Shown here one piece after another: positions 16,881 to 26,840 of a stretch of 64,000 nt of DNA. A model generated the notes under the pieces. The model saw only the letters and a program-made list of their open reading frames with translations, was not told the DNA's origin and made no database searches. Made by a program: the position numbers and the translations under genes. The stretch's first letter is position 1; each line of letters begins with the position of its first letter. Origin of the DNA: Mycolicibacterium sp. P1-5 (GTDB lineage: Bacteria; Actinomycetota; Actinomycetes; Mycobacteriales; Mycobacteriaceae); NCBI RefSeq assembly GCF_008329565.1, contig NZ_NPKT01000001.1, positions 1 through 64,000 of the forward strand, given 5' to 3'.

Positions 16881-18152
16881 ATGCGGATTGCGTTGCTGTC
16901 CTACCGCAGCAAAACCCACTGTGGCGGGCAGGGCGTCTACGTCCGGTACCTCAGCAGCGGACTGGTTGAACTCGGCCACGACGTCGAGGTGTTCTCCGGC
17001 CAGCCCTACCCCGAGATTCTCGATCCCCGGGTGCGGCTGACCAAGGTTCCCAGCCTTGACCTCTACCGCGAACCCGATCCCTTCCGGGTGCCCCGGCCGA
17101 GTGAGATTCGCGACCGCTTCGACCTGCTCGAGCTGGCCACCATGTGGACATCCGGCTTCCCCGAACCCCGCACGTTCAGCCTGCGCGCCGCCCGCCTGCT
17201 GGCGGCACGCCTCGACGAGTTCGACGTGGTGCACGACAACCAGTGCCTCGGGACCGGCCTGTTGCGCATCGCCGACATGGGGCTTCCCGTCGTGGCGACC
17301 GTGCACCATCCGATCACCAAAGACCGCGTACTCGACCTGGCCGCCGCCAAGTGGTGGCGAAAGCCGTTGGTTCACAGGTGGTATGGCTTCGCCCAGATGC
17401 AGAAGAAGGTTGCCAGAAGCATCCCGGACCTGCTGACCGTCTCGTCGTCGTCGGCGACGGACATCGCCGACGATTTCGGTGTCAGCCCGAAGCAGCTGCG
17501 CGTTGTGCCGCTCGGGGTGGACACTGACCTGTTCAGGCCGTCGGACCTGCCGCGAGTACCCGGCCGCATCATCGCGATCTCCAGCGCGGACCGCCCGTTG
17601 AAGGGCATCGGGCACCTGCTGCACGCCGTGGCCGTGTTGCGCACCGAGCACGACCTCGAGCTGCAGCTGGTGGCAAAGCTGGAGCCGAATGGGCCGACCG
17701 AGAAGCTGATCGCCGAACTGGGCATCAGCGATATCGTGCACACCTCCAGCGGCCTGTCCGACGAGGACCTCGCGGGACTGTTTGCCTCGGCGGAAATCGC
17801 CTGCATCCCATCGCTTTACGAGGGTTTCTCGCTGCCTGCGGTGGAGGCCATGGCCAGCGGCACGCCGATTGTCGCGAGCCGGGCCGGTGCCCTGCCCGAG
17901 GTGTTGGGACCCGACGGCGAATGCGCCGATCTGGTGACCCCGGGCGACGTCAAAGAACTGACCGCTGCCCTCGGCAGGCTGCTGGAATCCCCCGCTCGCC
18001 GCCAGTGGCTCGGCACCGCGGGCCGACGCCGCGCGCTGGACGTGTTCAGCTGGGAATCGGTCGCAGCCCAGACCGTGCGGGTCTACGAGCAGGCCATCGC
18101 CCGGACCGGGCGAATCTCCAATGCTGTCGAGGCGGTGGACGAACCATGCTGA
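16881..18152 (+). CDS. GT4-family glycosyltransferase
   Basis: A 423-residue GT-B-fold glycosyltransferase. The N-terminal Rossmann half begins MRIALLSYRSKTHCGGQGVYV, with a glycine-rich loop. The C-terminal half holds the donor-binding region: ISSADRPLKGIGHLL, then PSLYEGFSLPAVEAMASGTPIVAS, where the E-x7-E motif of retaining GT4 enzymes is EGFSLPAVE. No signal or membrane helix, so it is cytoplasmic or peripheral. The ATG at 16881 is preferred over GTG 16875 because AGGAG lies 7 nt upstream. First gene of an operon with a methyltransferase (7-nt overlap) and an alpha/alpha-toroid protein. Substrates unknown; the set suggests a methylated glycoconjugate. Confidence 0.9.
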   Translation: MRIALLSYRSKTHCGGQGVYVRYLSSGLVELGHDVEVFSGQPYPEILDPRVRLTKVPSLDLYREPDPFRVPRPSEIRDRFDLLELATMWTSGFPEPRTFSLRAARLLAARLDEFDVVHDNQCLGTGLLRIADMGLPVVATVHHPITKDRVLDLAAAKWWRKPLVHRWYGFAQMQKKVARSIPDLLTVSSSSATDIADDFGVSPKQLRVVPLGVDTDLFRPSDLPRVPGRIIAISSADRPLKGIGHLLHAVAVLRTEHDLELQLVAKLEPNGPTEKLIAELGISDIVHTSSGLSDEDLAGLFASAEIACIPSLYEGFSLPAVEAMASGTPIVASRAGALPEVLGPDGECADLVTPGDVKELTAALGRLLESPARRQWLGTAGRRRALDVFSWESVAAQTVRVYEQAIARTGRISNAVEAVDEPC

Positions 18153-18860
18153 CCGTCAACTACGACCGACTCGACGTCGGACCCGGAACCGACGTCATCG
18201 ACGTGGGCTGTGGCGCCGGACGGCACAGCTTCGAGGCGTACCGGCGCGGCGCAAACGTGATCGCCTTCGACCAGGACGCCGAAGAGCTCGCAGGAGTCGA
18301 CACGCTCCTGCAGGCAATGGGCGAGGCCGGCGAGGCACCCGCCTCGGCCAAGGCTCAAGTCGTCGTGGGTGACGCGCTGGCGCTGCCGTATCCCGATGGG
18401 TCGTTCGACGTCGTGATCGCGTCGGAGATCCTCGAGCACATCCCGGATGACGACGACGCGATTGCCGAGTTGATCCGCGTCCTGCGACCCGGTGGCAAGC
18501 TCGCCGTGACGGTGCCGCGCTGGTTGCCCGAGCAGATCTGCTGGCTGCTGTCCGACGAGTACCACGCCAACTTGGGTGGCCACATCCGGATCTACAAGGC
18601 CGACGAACTGCGGGACAAACTGGTTCGCGGGGGCCTGACATTCACCCACCTTCATCACGCCCATGCCCTGCACTCTCCGTTCTGGTGGCTCAAATGTGCT
18701 GTCGGCGTGGAGAATCCGAATCACCCGGCAGTCAAGGCCTATCATCAGCTACTGGTCTGGGACATGATGTCTCGGCCCGCACTGACCCGGGTGGCCGAGT
18801 CCGCACTCAATCCGCTCGTCGGCAAGAGTGTGGCCCTCTATTTCGAGAAGCCGATCTCGA

Positions 18861-18877
<17 letters not shown>
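18146..18877 (+). CDS. Class I SAM-dependent methyltransferase (UbiE/MT11-like)
   Basis: A 243-residue methyltransferase. The SAM-binding motif I is VIDVGCGAGRHSFEA (from about residue 17), the acidic loop is VIAFDQD, motif II/III follows as GDALALPYPDGSFDVVIASEILEHIPD, and post-motif RVLRPGGKLAVTVPRW is typical of class I enzymes. A distinctive C-terminal half rich in His/Trp (HLHHAHALHSPFWWLKC) may bind the acceptor. Its ATG overlaps the end of the glycosyltransferase gene by 7 nt (ATGCTGA), and its own 3' end overlaps the next gene by 17 nt. Such coupling suggests a stable functional unit. It most likely methylates the product or precursor of the neighbouring glycosyltransferase (inference). 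Confidence 0.88.
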
Positions 18878-20616
<1,739 letters not shown>

Positions 20617-20670
20617 CTAACCCGTTGGGATGGTCCATGGCCAGCGCGCACCTTGTCGGTGCTGGTCGGT

Positions 20671-20696
20671 TATAGTAGCGTCCGGACATGTGTCTG
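20671..20696 (+). promoter_or_regulatory. -10 box and operator overlapping the TetR start codon
   Basis: TATAGT (20671-20676) is a good -10 element 13 bp before the GTG at 20690, so the transcript may be leaderless. GTCCGGACATGTGTCTG (20680-20696) covers the start codon. On the other strand it reads CAGACACATGTCCGGAC, matching the glycosyltransferase-promoter site at 16 of 17 positions. It has imperfect dyad symmetry (CGGACA/TGTCTG). It suggests autorepression and control of the divergent methyltransferase gene. No convincing -35 was found. Confidence 0.65.
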
Positions 20697-21262
20697 ATCC
20701 GGTAGCTCGGGAATCGACGCGGCGCCGGTTGACAGCAAAGCAGGCCGCTACCGTCGACCGCCTGGGCCGAGCGGCGGTCGAGGTGCTGAGCCGCGAAGGC
20801 TTCTCCGGTCTGACGATCCGGATGGTGGCCGCCGAGGCAGGCGTCGGTGCGGCCACCGCGTACACATATTTCTCATCGAAGGAGCATCTGGTCGCCGAAG
20901 TGTTCTGGCGCCGACTGGCTTCGACACCGGCACCGCCCGACGACTCGCCCGACCCCGTTGATCGAGTGGTGGGCGTGCTCCGGCACATCGCACTGCTGGT
21001 GGCCGACGAGCCGGAACTCGCGGGTGCAGTCACCACCGCGCTGCTGGGGAAGGATCCCGATGTCGAGCATCTCCGCTTCCGGATCGGCCGGGAAATACAT
21101 CAGCGGCTGAGCACTGCGCTTGGGGCACACTGTGATTCGAACGTCGTCGAGTCGCTCGAGCAGCTCTACGCCGGTGCCCTCGTGCGGGCAGGCATGGGAT
21201 ATGCGTCCTACACCGAGATCGCCACCCGCCTCGAAGCATCGGCCCGCCTGCTGCTGACCTGA
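20690..21262 (+). CDS. TetR-family regulator of the glycosyltransferase/methyltransferase cluster
   Basis: A 190-residue TetR protein. A basic N-terminus (RESTRRRLTAKQAATVDRL) leads into the helix-turn-helix LTIRMVAAEAGVGAATAYTYFSSKEHLVAEVFW, then a helical effector domain. The GTG at 20690 is chosen because similarity begins there and the upstream frame has no family features. Its start codon lies inside a 17-bp motif that recurs at the promoter of the glycosyltransferase operon 3.9 kb upstream. It is divergent from the CmcI-like methyltransferase. Autoregulation and control of the whole cluster are inferred from the paired sites. Confidence 0.87.
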   Translation: MSDPVARESTRRRLTAKQAATVDRLGRAAVEVLSREGFSGLTIRMVAAEAGVGAATAYTYFSSKEHLVAEVFWRRLASTPAPPDDSPDPVDRVVGVLRHIALLVADEPELAGAVTTALLGKDPDVEHLRFRIGREIHQRLSTALGAHCDSNVVESLEQLYAGALVRAGMGYASYTEIATRLEASARLLLT

Positions 21263-21298
21263 GGTTTCAAGCTGAAGTCGCCCGGGCATGACCACCAA

Positions 21299-21799
21299 GT
21301 GGACGTCGACCACCCTGAGATGGACCAGCGGTGGGACGCCGCGGCCCGCTCCGAGACCGAGGCTGAGCGCTTGGACCGCAACTGGTCCAATCTCCTGCAG
21401 GAACTTCGCGTCACGCAGACCGGCGTTCAGTTGCTCACCGGGTTTCTGCTGACTTTGCCTTTTCAGAACCGATTCACCACCTTGAGCCCCGACCTGCGAG
21501 CGATATACCTGGCCACTGTGATCTGCTCGTTGGCCGCAACGGTCCTACTGGTCGCACCGGTCGGGATGCACCGGATGTTGTTCCGCAGGCACAAGCTGCG
21601 GCCCCTCGTCGCGATCGCACATCGCTTCGCGTTCTGCGGGCTCCTGCTCCTTGGAGCCGCGCTGACCGGCGTCGCGGTCGTGGTCTTCGGCACGGTGATG
21701 GGTGAAGGCGCCGGAGTGCTGGCAGGCATCGTCACTGCTGTCGTGATGCTGGCCGCTTGGGTGGCGTTTCCGTTGTGGATGCGCCGCCTTGACAGCTGA
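21299..21799 (+). CDS. DUF6328-family membrane protein
   Basis: A protein of about 166 residues with four hydrophobic helices and a charged N-terminal helix (ERLDRNWSNLLQELRVTQTGVQLLTGFLLTLPF), the arrangement of the DUF6328 family of actinobacterial membrane proteins with unknown function. The start is uncertain: GTG 21299 or ATG 21320 (MDQRWDAAAR) are in frame; a nearby ATG at 21288 is out of frame. It overlaps the TTG-initiated reading of the DoxX gene but not its preferred start. No regulatory signal seen. Confidence 0.7.
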   Translation: MDVDHPEMDQRWDAAARSETEAERLDRNWSNLLQELRVTQTGVQLLTGFLLTLPFQNRFTTLSPDLRAIYLATVICSLAATVLLVAPVGMHRMLFRRHKLRPLVAIAHRFAFCGLLLLGAALTGVAVVVFGTVMGEGAGVLAGIVTAVVMLAAWVAFPLWMRRLDS

Positions 21800-21842
21800 G
21801 GGCTCGGGTTTGACGGCCTATCCGGTAGGGAACACCGGCGCC

Positions 21843-22760
21843 ATGTTGATTCGCAGAGTTGCCCGGCCCATGTTGGCAGCGGTGTTCATCGGCCAGGGAT
21901 TCGAAGCGTTGAGAAGTCCGAAACCGGCGGCTGAAGCCGCCCGCCCGACTCTCGAAGGTTTGCAGAAGCTGCCGGAGCCAATCAGCGCGAACGTTCCCAG
22001 CGACCCCGAGACACTGGCGAAAATCACCGCGGGAGTCCAGATCGGTGGCGGACTGCTGCTGGCATCGGGCAAGCTGCCCCGGTTCGCCTCAGCAGCGTTG
22101 GCGGCCACTGTGGTCCCGGCCAATCTCGGCGCCCACATGTTCTGGGATGAGTCCGACGAACGTCTCAAGGCCGAGAAGCGCCGCGCGTTCCTGACCGACC
22201 TCAGCCTGCTCGGTGGTCTGATCATCGCTTCGGCCGACACCGCCGGGAAGCCGTCGCTGGGCTGGCGCGGGCGCCGCGCGGCCCGCAAGGTCAGCGATGC
22301 GGTGTCGGGGAGCCTGCCCGGGTCGAGCCACAGCCTGCTCGACAGCGACCTTCTGGACCGGGTCGGTCCCAAAGTCGGCCATGGGCTCCAGGTCGGCGCC
22401 GAACGCGGCCGTGAACTGGCGCTGACCGCCGGTGAGCGCGCCGCCCCACTGTTGGAGACGGCCCGCAAGCGTGGTGCGGAGTTCGCCGAGATCGCCCGCG
22501 AACGCAGCGCCGAACTCGCAGACGTCGCGAGCGAACGGGGCGCCGAATTCGCCGAGATCGCCCGCAAGCGCGGAGCCGAGTTCGCCGATGTCGCCAGCGA
22601 ACGAAGTGCTGAACTGGCTGACGTCGCTCGGAAGCGGGGTGCCGAATTCGTCGACGTCGCCAGGGACCAGAGCGGCGATCTGGTCGACACCACGCGCGCC
22701 CGGGCCAAGAAGGCCAACAAGAAAGCCAAGAAGGAAGCGAAAAAGCGCGCCAAGCGCTGA
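21843..22760 (+). CDS. DoxX-family membrane protein with 11-residue repeat and lysine-rich tail
   Basis: A 305-residue protein. The first ~135 residues form a DoxX-like four-helix membrane domain, including MLAAVFIGQGFEALRSP, AGVQIGGGLLLASGKLPR, VVPANLGAHMFW and LSLLGGLIIASADTAG. The C-terminal 100 residues are unlike normal DoxX proteins: seven consecutive 11-residue units of the form A-R-x-R-x-A-E-[FL]-[AV]-[ED]-[VI], then a tail dominated by Lys/Ala ending KKEAKKRAKR. Hendecad repeats make long right-handed coiled coils or amphipathic helices, so the cytoplasmic tail may lie on the membrane or bind nucleic acid or anionic lipid (inference). ATG 21843 is preferred because the membrane domain starts there. 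Confidence 0.82.
   Translation: MLIRRVARPMLAAVFIGQGFEALRSPKPAAEAARPTLEGLQKLPEPISANVPSDPETLAKITAGVQIGGGLLLASGKLPRFASAALAATVVPANLGAHMFWDESDERLKAEKRRAFLTDLSLLGGLIIASADTAGKPSLGWRGRRAARKVSDAVSGSLPGSSHSLLDSDLLDRVGPKVGHGLQVGAERGRELALTAGERAAPLLETARKRGAEFAEIARERSAELADVASERGAEFAEIARKRGAEFADVASERSAELADVARKRGAEFVDVARDQSGDLVDTTRARAKKANKKAKKEAKKRAKR
22461..22691 (+). repeat. Seven tandem 33-bp coding repeats
   Basis: Seven in-frame units of 33 bp inside the DoxX gene encode ARKRGAEFAEI, ARERSAELADV, ASERGAEFAEI, ARKRGAEFADV, ASERSAELADV, ARKRGAEFVDV and the more diverged ARDQSGDLVDT. The ARKRGAEF and ASERSAEL types alternate, which implies growth by duplication of two-unit (66-bp) blocks. The nucleotide copies are diverged at third positions, so the array is not recent. 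Copy-number variation between strains would be expected. Confidence 0.85.
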
Positions 22761-22848
22761 GCGTTCGGATCGCGCCGGGGCGAACCCCCTGCTGTACCCA
22801 GACCGGAGGGTAGATTGAGCCGGACTGATTTCAGCGGGAGGAGCGACA

Positions 22849-23487
22849 ATGACCACCGGTGACAACGACCCAAGCGCGTACGGCCCGCCTGGCGGCTATC
22901 CGCCGCCGCCTCCGACGGGTCAACCGGGGAGCTATCCGCCGCCGCCGTCCGGCTATCCCCCACCGCCGCCCGGTCAGCCCGGTGGCTATGTCCCACCGCC
23001 GCCGCCGCAGGATCCGTACGGCCAGCCGGGTTACGGCGGTGGCTATCCGCCGCCCGTTCCGGCCGGCGGGCAGCCCGGCGGGCTGGGGCTGCGGTTTGCC
23101 GCGAGGTTCATCGACGGGATCATCGTTGCCGTCGTGTCGTTTGTCCTCGCACTGCTTCTCGATGCGTCGAGCAATATCCTTGTGACAGGCTTGTTTTCGG
23201 GTGTTTTGACGTTCATCTACTTCGTGGCGTTCGAGGTGACGCAGGGCTGGAGTCCGGCCAAGAAGATCCTCGGCTTGAGCGTTCATGGCCCAGGCGGTGC
23301 GCCGAAGCCGAACCTTCAGCAGTCGGCGATCCGCAACTCGTTCACGCTGCTGTCGGTCATCCCCTACATCGGCACCCTGTTGGCCCTGATCGCCTACATC
23401 GTGATCGCGGTGACGATCAACAACAGCCCGACCAAGCAGGGCAAGCACGATGAACTCGCCGGCGGAACGCAGGTCGTCAAGGGCTGA
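22849..23487 (+). CDS. RDD-family membrane protein with proline-rich N-terminus
   Basis: A 212-residue protein. Residues 1-75 are a disordered repeat of GGYPPPPP/GQPG units. Residues about 78-200 form an RDD domain: GLRFAARFIDGIIVAVVSFVLALLL has the Arg and Asp-Asp/Asp-Gly signature in helix 1, and G-W-S-P-A-K-K-I-L-G-L lies before the later helices. RDD proteins are small membrane proteins, some linked to ion or solute transport; no specific substrate is evident. GGGAGGAG precedes the ATG by 5 nt, a strong ribosome binding site. It converges with gntP, 7 bp apart. Confidence 0.88.
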   Translation: MTTGDNDPSAYGPPGGYPPPPPTGQPGSYPPPPSGYPPPPPGQPGGYVPPPPPQDPYGQPGYGGGYPPPVPAGGQPGGLGLRFAARFIDGIIVAVVSFVLALLLDASSNILVTGLFSGVLTFIYFVAFEVTQGWSPAKKILGLSVHGPGGAPKPNLQQSAIRNSFTLLSVIPYIGTLLALIAYIVIAVTINNSPTKQGKHDELAGGTQVVKG

Positions 23488-23494
23488 GCCGCGG

Positions 23495-24937
23495 TCAGAT
23501 CACCAGGCCCAGCAGCAGCACGATGATCAGACCGGTCACTGAAAGCACCGTCTCCATCAGTGACCAGGTCTTGATCGTCTGCACGACGCTGATTCGGAAA
23601 TACTGGTTCACCAACCAGAATCCGGCGTCGTTGACGTGGGAGAAGAACAGCGAGCCGGCGCCGACGGCCAGCACGACCAGCGACACCTGACCGCTGCTGA
23701 GACCCTGGACCAACTCGAGCACCAGCGCTGAAGCGGTGATGGTGGCCACCGTCGCCGAACCGGTCGCAAGGCGGATCAGCACGGCCAGCACCCAGGCCAG
23801 CACGACGACTGAGATGTGCACGTCCTTGGCCCAGTCTGCAAGTAAAGTGCCGATCCCGCTGTCGACCAGAACCTGTTTGAAGCCGCCGCCCGCGGCGACG
23901 ATCAGGATGATGCCGGCAACCGGCGGAAGGCCCGATTCGACGCATTTCGTCACCTCGACCCGCGACATGCCCGCGCCCCTGCCCAACGTGAAGATGCCGA
24001 CGATCACCGCGATCAGCAGTGCGACCAGCGGAGTGCCCAGCACATCGAAAGTGATTCGGAACCATTGATTCTCGTCGTCGATAAAGATGTCGACGAGCGC
24101 CTTACCGAGCATCAGCACGACCGGCAGCAGCACGCTGAACAGCGTCACCCCGAACGATGGCCGTCGGGTGCCGCGGTTCTCATCGGGAATCACCTCGCCC
24201 TCCGGGCCGGCGTCGCGCAATGCGGCCGCGCCGGAGCCGAACGTGTCGGGTGCCTCGACGACGACCCAGCGCCCGGCGAGCTTGCCGAACAGCGGGCCCG
24301 CCACAATGATCGTCGGAATCGCCACTGCCACCCCGAGAGCCAGGGTCAAGCCCAGGTCGGCGTGGAGCAGCGAGATGGCGGTGAGTGGTCCCGGGTGTGG
24401 TGGGACGAAGCCGTGCATCGCGGAAAGACCTGCCAGCGCCGGGATTCCGACGGTTACCAGCGAGAGCTGAGAGCGGCGCGACACCAGGTAGATGACCGGC
24501 ATCAGCAGGACCAGGCCGATCTCGAAGAACATCGGCAGGCCGATGATCGCGCCGACCAGCGCCATCGCCCATGGCAGCGCCCGGGGCGAGGCGTGTCCGA
24601 CAATGGTGTCGACGATCTCGTCCGCGCCCCCGGAATCAGCCAGAAGTTTGGCGAACATCGCACCCAAGGCGATCAGGATGCCGACGCCTGCAGCGGTTGA
24701 ACCGAAACCGTCGCTGAACGACTTGAGTACCTTCTCCAGGTTCTCGCCTGCGACGATACCGACCGTCAACGCACCAAAGATCAACGACAGGAAGGGGTGC
24801 AGATGTAGCACGGTGATCAGAACGACGATCACCGCGATCCCGGCGAGGAAGGCCAGGATCAGCTGCCACCCGGGCGCTACCGGTGTCGCCAGTTTGGGCG
24901 CTTCGGCCAGGATGGTGGCATTCAAGTTCATCGGCAT
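23495..24937 (-). CDS. gntP: Gluconate:H+ symporter GntP family
   Basis: A 480-residue transporter with about 12-14 hydrophobic segments. GntP-family hallmarks include PFLSLIFGALTVGIVAG, GALFA-like GAMFAKLLADSGGAD, SAMHGFVPPHPGPLTA and the C-terminal GSLFFSHVNDAGFWLV. It imports gluconate or a related sugar acid with protons. It begins at an ATG that shares one base with the gntK stop (TGATG at 24937-24939), so kinase and permease are translationally coupled. A GTG one codon upstream and an ATG two codons downstream are alternatives. A divergently transcribed GntR regulator completes the module. Confidence 0.92.
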   Translation of the reverse strand: MPMNLNATILAEAPKLATPVAPGWQLILAFLAGIAVIVVLITVLHLHPFLSLIFGALTVGIVAGENLEKVLKSFSDGFGSTAAGVGILIALGAMFAKLLADSGGADEIVDTIVGHASPRALPWAMALVGAIIGLPMFFEIGLVLLMPVIYLVSRRSQLSLVTVGIPALAGLSAMHGFVPPHPGPLTAISLLHADLGLTLALGVAVAIPTIIVAGPLFGKLAGRWVVVEAPDTFGSGAAALRDAGPEGEVIPDENRGTRRPSFGVTLFSVLLPVVLMLGKALVDIFIDDENQWFRITFDVLGTPLVALLIAVIVGIFTLGRGAGMSRVEVTKCVESGLPPVAGIILIVAAGGGFKQVLVDSGIGTLLADWAKDVHISVVVLAWVLAVLIRLATGSATVATITASALVLELVQGLSSGQVSLVVLAVGAGSLFFSHVNDAGFWLVNQYFRISVVQTIKTWSLMETVLSVTGLIIVLLLGLVI

Positions 24938-25431
24938 CACTTTCCTGATGTGCGGGCCACGAAGCTGTCGACAATCGCATCGATGCTCTGATCGACGTCG
25001 ATGCTGATGCCGTGTTCGTCGGCATCGAGGGGTTCGAGGGTGGCGAATTGTGAGGCCAGCAGGGTCGCGGGCATGAAATGGCCTGGCCTGCTTGCCTGCC
25101 GGCGCGCGATGACTTCCGCGGTTCCGCGCAGATGCAGGAATCTGACGCCTGCGCAGTGCTGCCGGAGCTGATCGCGGTATTTACGTTTGAGAGCCGAACA
25201 GCTCATCACGCCACCGCCCGGGTGTTCGGCCAGCCACTCTCCGATGGCCTCCAACCAGGGGTAGCGATCGTCGTCATCGAGTGGGTGGCCCGCGGTCATC
25301 TTGGCGATGTTGGCCGGCGGGTGGAAGTCGTCAGCGTCGGCGAAGGGCACACGCAACCGTTGTGCCAGCGCAGCGCCGACGGTTGATTTCCCCGACCCAG
25401 ACACTCCCATGACGACGATGGGTGAGGCCAT
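24937..25431 (-). CDS. gntK: Gluconokinase
   Basis: A 164-residue P-loop kinase of the small GntK type that makes 6-phosphogluconate from gluconate and ATP. Walker A is VVMGVSGSGKSTVG. The substrate lid is in FADADDFHPPANIAKMTAGHPLDDDDR, and the catalytic or adenine-binding segment is SCSALKRKYRDQLR, with RPGHFMP in the C-terminal lid; all are characteristic. The ATG at 25431 puts the P-loop 5 residues from the N-terminus as in the family; an ATG at 25470 would add a 13-residue non-conserved extension. Upstream lies a 7-bp repeat shared with the GntR promoter. Confidence 0.92.
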   Translation of the reverse strand: MASPIVVMGVSGSGKSTVGAALAQRLRVPFADADDFHPPANIAKMTAGHPLDDDDRYPWLEAIGEWLAEHPGGGVMSCSALKRKYRDQLRQHCAGVRFLHLRGTAEVIARRQASRPGHFMPATLLASQFATLEPLDADEHGISIDVDQSIDAIVDSFVARTSGK

Positions 25432-25479
25432 GCCTGCGTCTACCCTGCTGTCCGACACGTCACACAGCATTCATCAATA

Positions 25480-25543
25480 GTCATACGTTTGCAATACCGC
25501 ATCGTGATGAATATGTTTTATCCCGGCATGAGCCGTGTATGAC
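25480..25543. promoter_or_regulatory. Inverted GTCATAC/GTATGAC pair in the gntK-gntR intergenic region
   Basis: GTCATAC (25480-25486) lies about 50 bp upstream of gntK, and its exact inverse GTATGAC (25537-25543) lies just before gntR. Each is part of a TTGT-CAT-ACA-like sequence, the kind of short dyad used by FCD-type GntR regulators. The pair fits operator control of both divergent genes by the gene product; binding is inferred. Confidence 0.45.
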
Positions 25544-25554
25544 AACATGTATGT

Positions 25555-26277
25555 GTGATTTCCGAGCCAATGGTCAGTGAGCTGCACAGCAGTGTGCTGA
25601 CCGCGCTCGGCGAAGCCATCGTTTCCGGGCGCTACCAGACCGGGCACGTACTGACCCTCGACGGCGTCAGCGCCGACCACGGCGTCTCCCGCTCGGTGGC
25701 CCGCGAAGCCATCCGCGTGCTGGAATCCATGCGAATGGTCGCTCCGCGCCGCCGCGTTGGCATCACGATTCAGCCGTCCGACATGTGGAATGTGTTCGAC
25801 CCAAGGGTGATTCGCTGGCGGTTGGATGTCGGCGACCGGGCCCTACAGCTGATGTCGCTGTCGGAGTTGCGCCGCGGATTCGAGCCGGCCGCTGCCGCAT
25901 TGGCGGCGCGGCGGGCCGATCCGCATCAGTGCAGGATCATGGCGGCCGCCGTTTCGGACATGGTGGTGCATGGCCGCTCCGGCGACTTGGACTCGTACCT
26001 GGTGGCGGACAAGGTCTTTCACCGGACATTGCTGGAGGCCAGCGGCAACGAGATGTTCCGCGCGCTCAACGATGTGGTCGCCGAGGTCCTCGGCGGGCGG
26101 ACCCACCACGGAATGATGCCCGACCGGCCAAACCCCGCCGCGATCGAACTGCACGATGAAGTGGCCCGCGCGATACGCATGCGCGACGAGGCCGCCGCCG
26201 AGCGCGCCATGCGGGCGATCATCGACGAATCGGCTGCAGCGCTCACGGGTGACGTATCGGCCCAGCCCGACAATTAG
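25555..26277 (+). CDS. GntR/FadR-family (FCD) regulator of the gluconate genes
   Basis: A 240-residue regulator. The N-terminal winged helix (residues about 10-75) includes LTLDGVSADHGVSRSVAREAIRVLESMRMV followed by the wing APRRRVGI. The C-terminal helical FCD domain carries metal/ligand positions such as D in FHRTLLEASGNEMF and H in IELHDEVARAI. It is divergent from gntK-gntP and probably represses them until gluconate or a phosphorylated derivative binds (inference). GTG 25555 and ATG 25570 are both possible starts; ATG 25570 leaves more room for the upstream repeat. No SD is obvious. Confidence 0.88.
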   Translation: MISEPMVSELHSSVLTALGEAIVSGRYQTGHVLTLDGVSADHGVSRSVAREAIRVLESMRMVAPRRRVGITIQPSDMWNVFDPRVIRWRLDVGDRALQLMSLSELRRGFEPAAAALAARRADPHQCRIMAAAVSDMVVHGRSGDLDSYLVADKVFHRTLLEASGNEMFRALNDVVAEVLGGRTHHGMMPDRPNPAAIELHDEVARAIRMRDEAAAERAMRAIIDESAAALTGDVSAQPDN

Positions 26278-26286
26278 CTTGCGGCC

Positions 26287-26820
26287 CTAAGACGGCGCCG
26301 GCTGGACGTGGAAGTACATCATCAGGCCTTCCACCTTGGTCACGGTCACACGCTGCCGCGTCGTCTCACCGCCCGCTGTGACGTCGCAATGCGCCTCCGC
26401 GCCCTGCTTACCCTCCAGGCCACCGTCGCAGTCGGCCGAATCGACGGTGACCTTTGCGGACTCCGACACCGTCTTCGCCACGAGCTTGTCGAGCTGCTCC
26501 TTTGAGGCGGCAGGGATCATGCTGTAGCTGATGTTCTCGCCGTCGACCTTGGTCGCGGTGACGACAACGTCGAAGCTGTCCGCACCGCTCAACAACAGCT
26601 CACAGCGGGTCGTCCTTCCGACCTGGCCCGCCAGATTCTCCTTGCAAGTCACCGTTTGTGGCTTCTCGCCGGCCTTCTGCAGACGCTGGGTGATGTCCTT
26701 CTCGAGGTCGGTCCTCGACACCGATAAACCGTCGGTACTGGCGTCGAATGAACACCCGCTCAGCGCGGCCGCGGCAAGCCCGACGGTCACCAGCGCGGCG
26801 CCGAGCCGAGTGAAAAGCAT
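26287..26820 (-). CDS. DUF4333 lipoprotein
   Basis: A 177-residue exported lipoprotein. A hydrophobic signal is followed by lipobox LSGC with acylated Cys23. The mature part contains two similar beta-rich segments (about residues 33-100 and 105-175), each with a T-x-x-C...C pair (VTCKENLAGQVGRTTRCEL and DCDGGLEGKQGAEAHCDV). This is the DUF4333 pattern, found in several mycobacterial cell-envelope proteins with unknown function, including the one at 59062-59796 here. It is divergent from the SCO6745-like gene by about 20 bp. Confidence 0.85.
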   Translation of the reverse strand: MLFTRLGAALVTVGLAAAALSGCSFDASTDGLSVSRTDLEKDITQRLQKAGEKPQTVTCKENLAGQVGRTTRCELLLSGADSFDVVVTATKVDGENISYSMIPAASKEQLDKLVAKTVSESAKVTVDSADCDGGLEGKQGAEAHCDVTAGGETTRQRVTVTKVEGLMMYFHVQPAPS

Positions 26821-26840
26821 CCGAGCAAGGTACCAAGTGG

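Noticed and set aside
22461-22691. 33-bp direct repeats as a CRISPR array
   Set aside because: Units are contiguous without spacers, in frame, diverged at third positions and encode an 11-residue protein repeat.
23394-24065. Reverse open frames overlapping the RDD and gntP genes
   Set aside because: Both flanking genes are well supported, and the frame is an offset shadow of gntP with no hydrophobic or family pattern.
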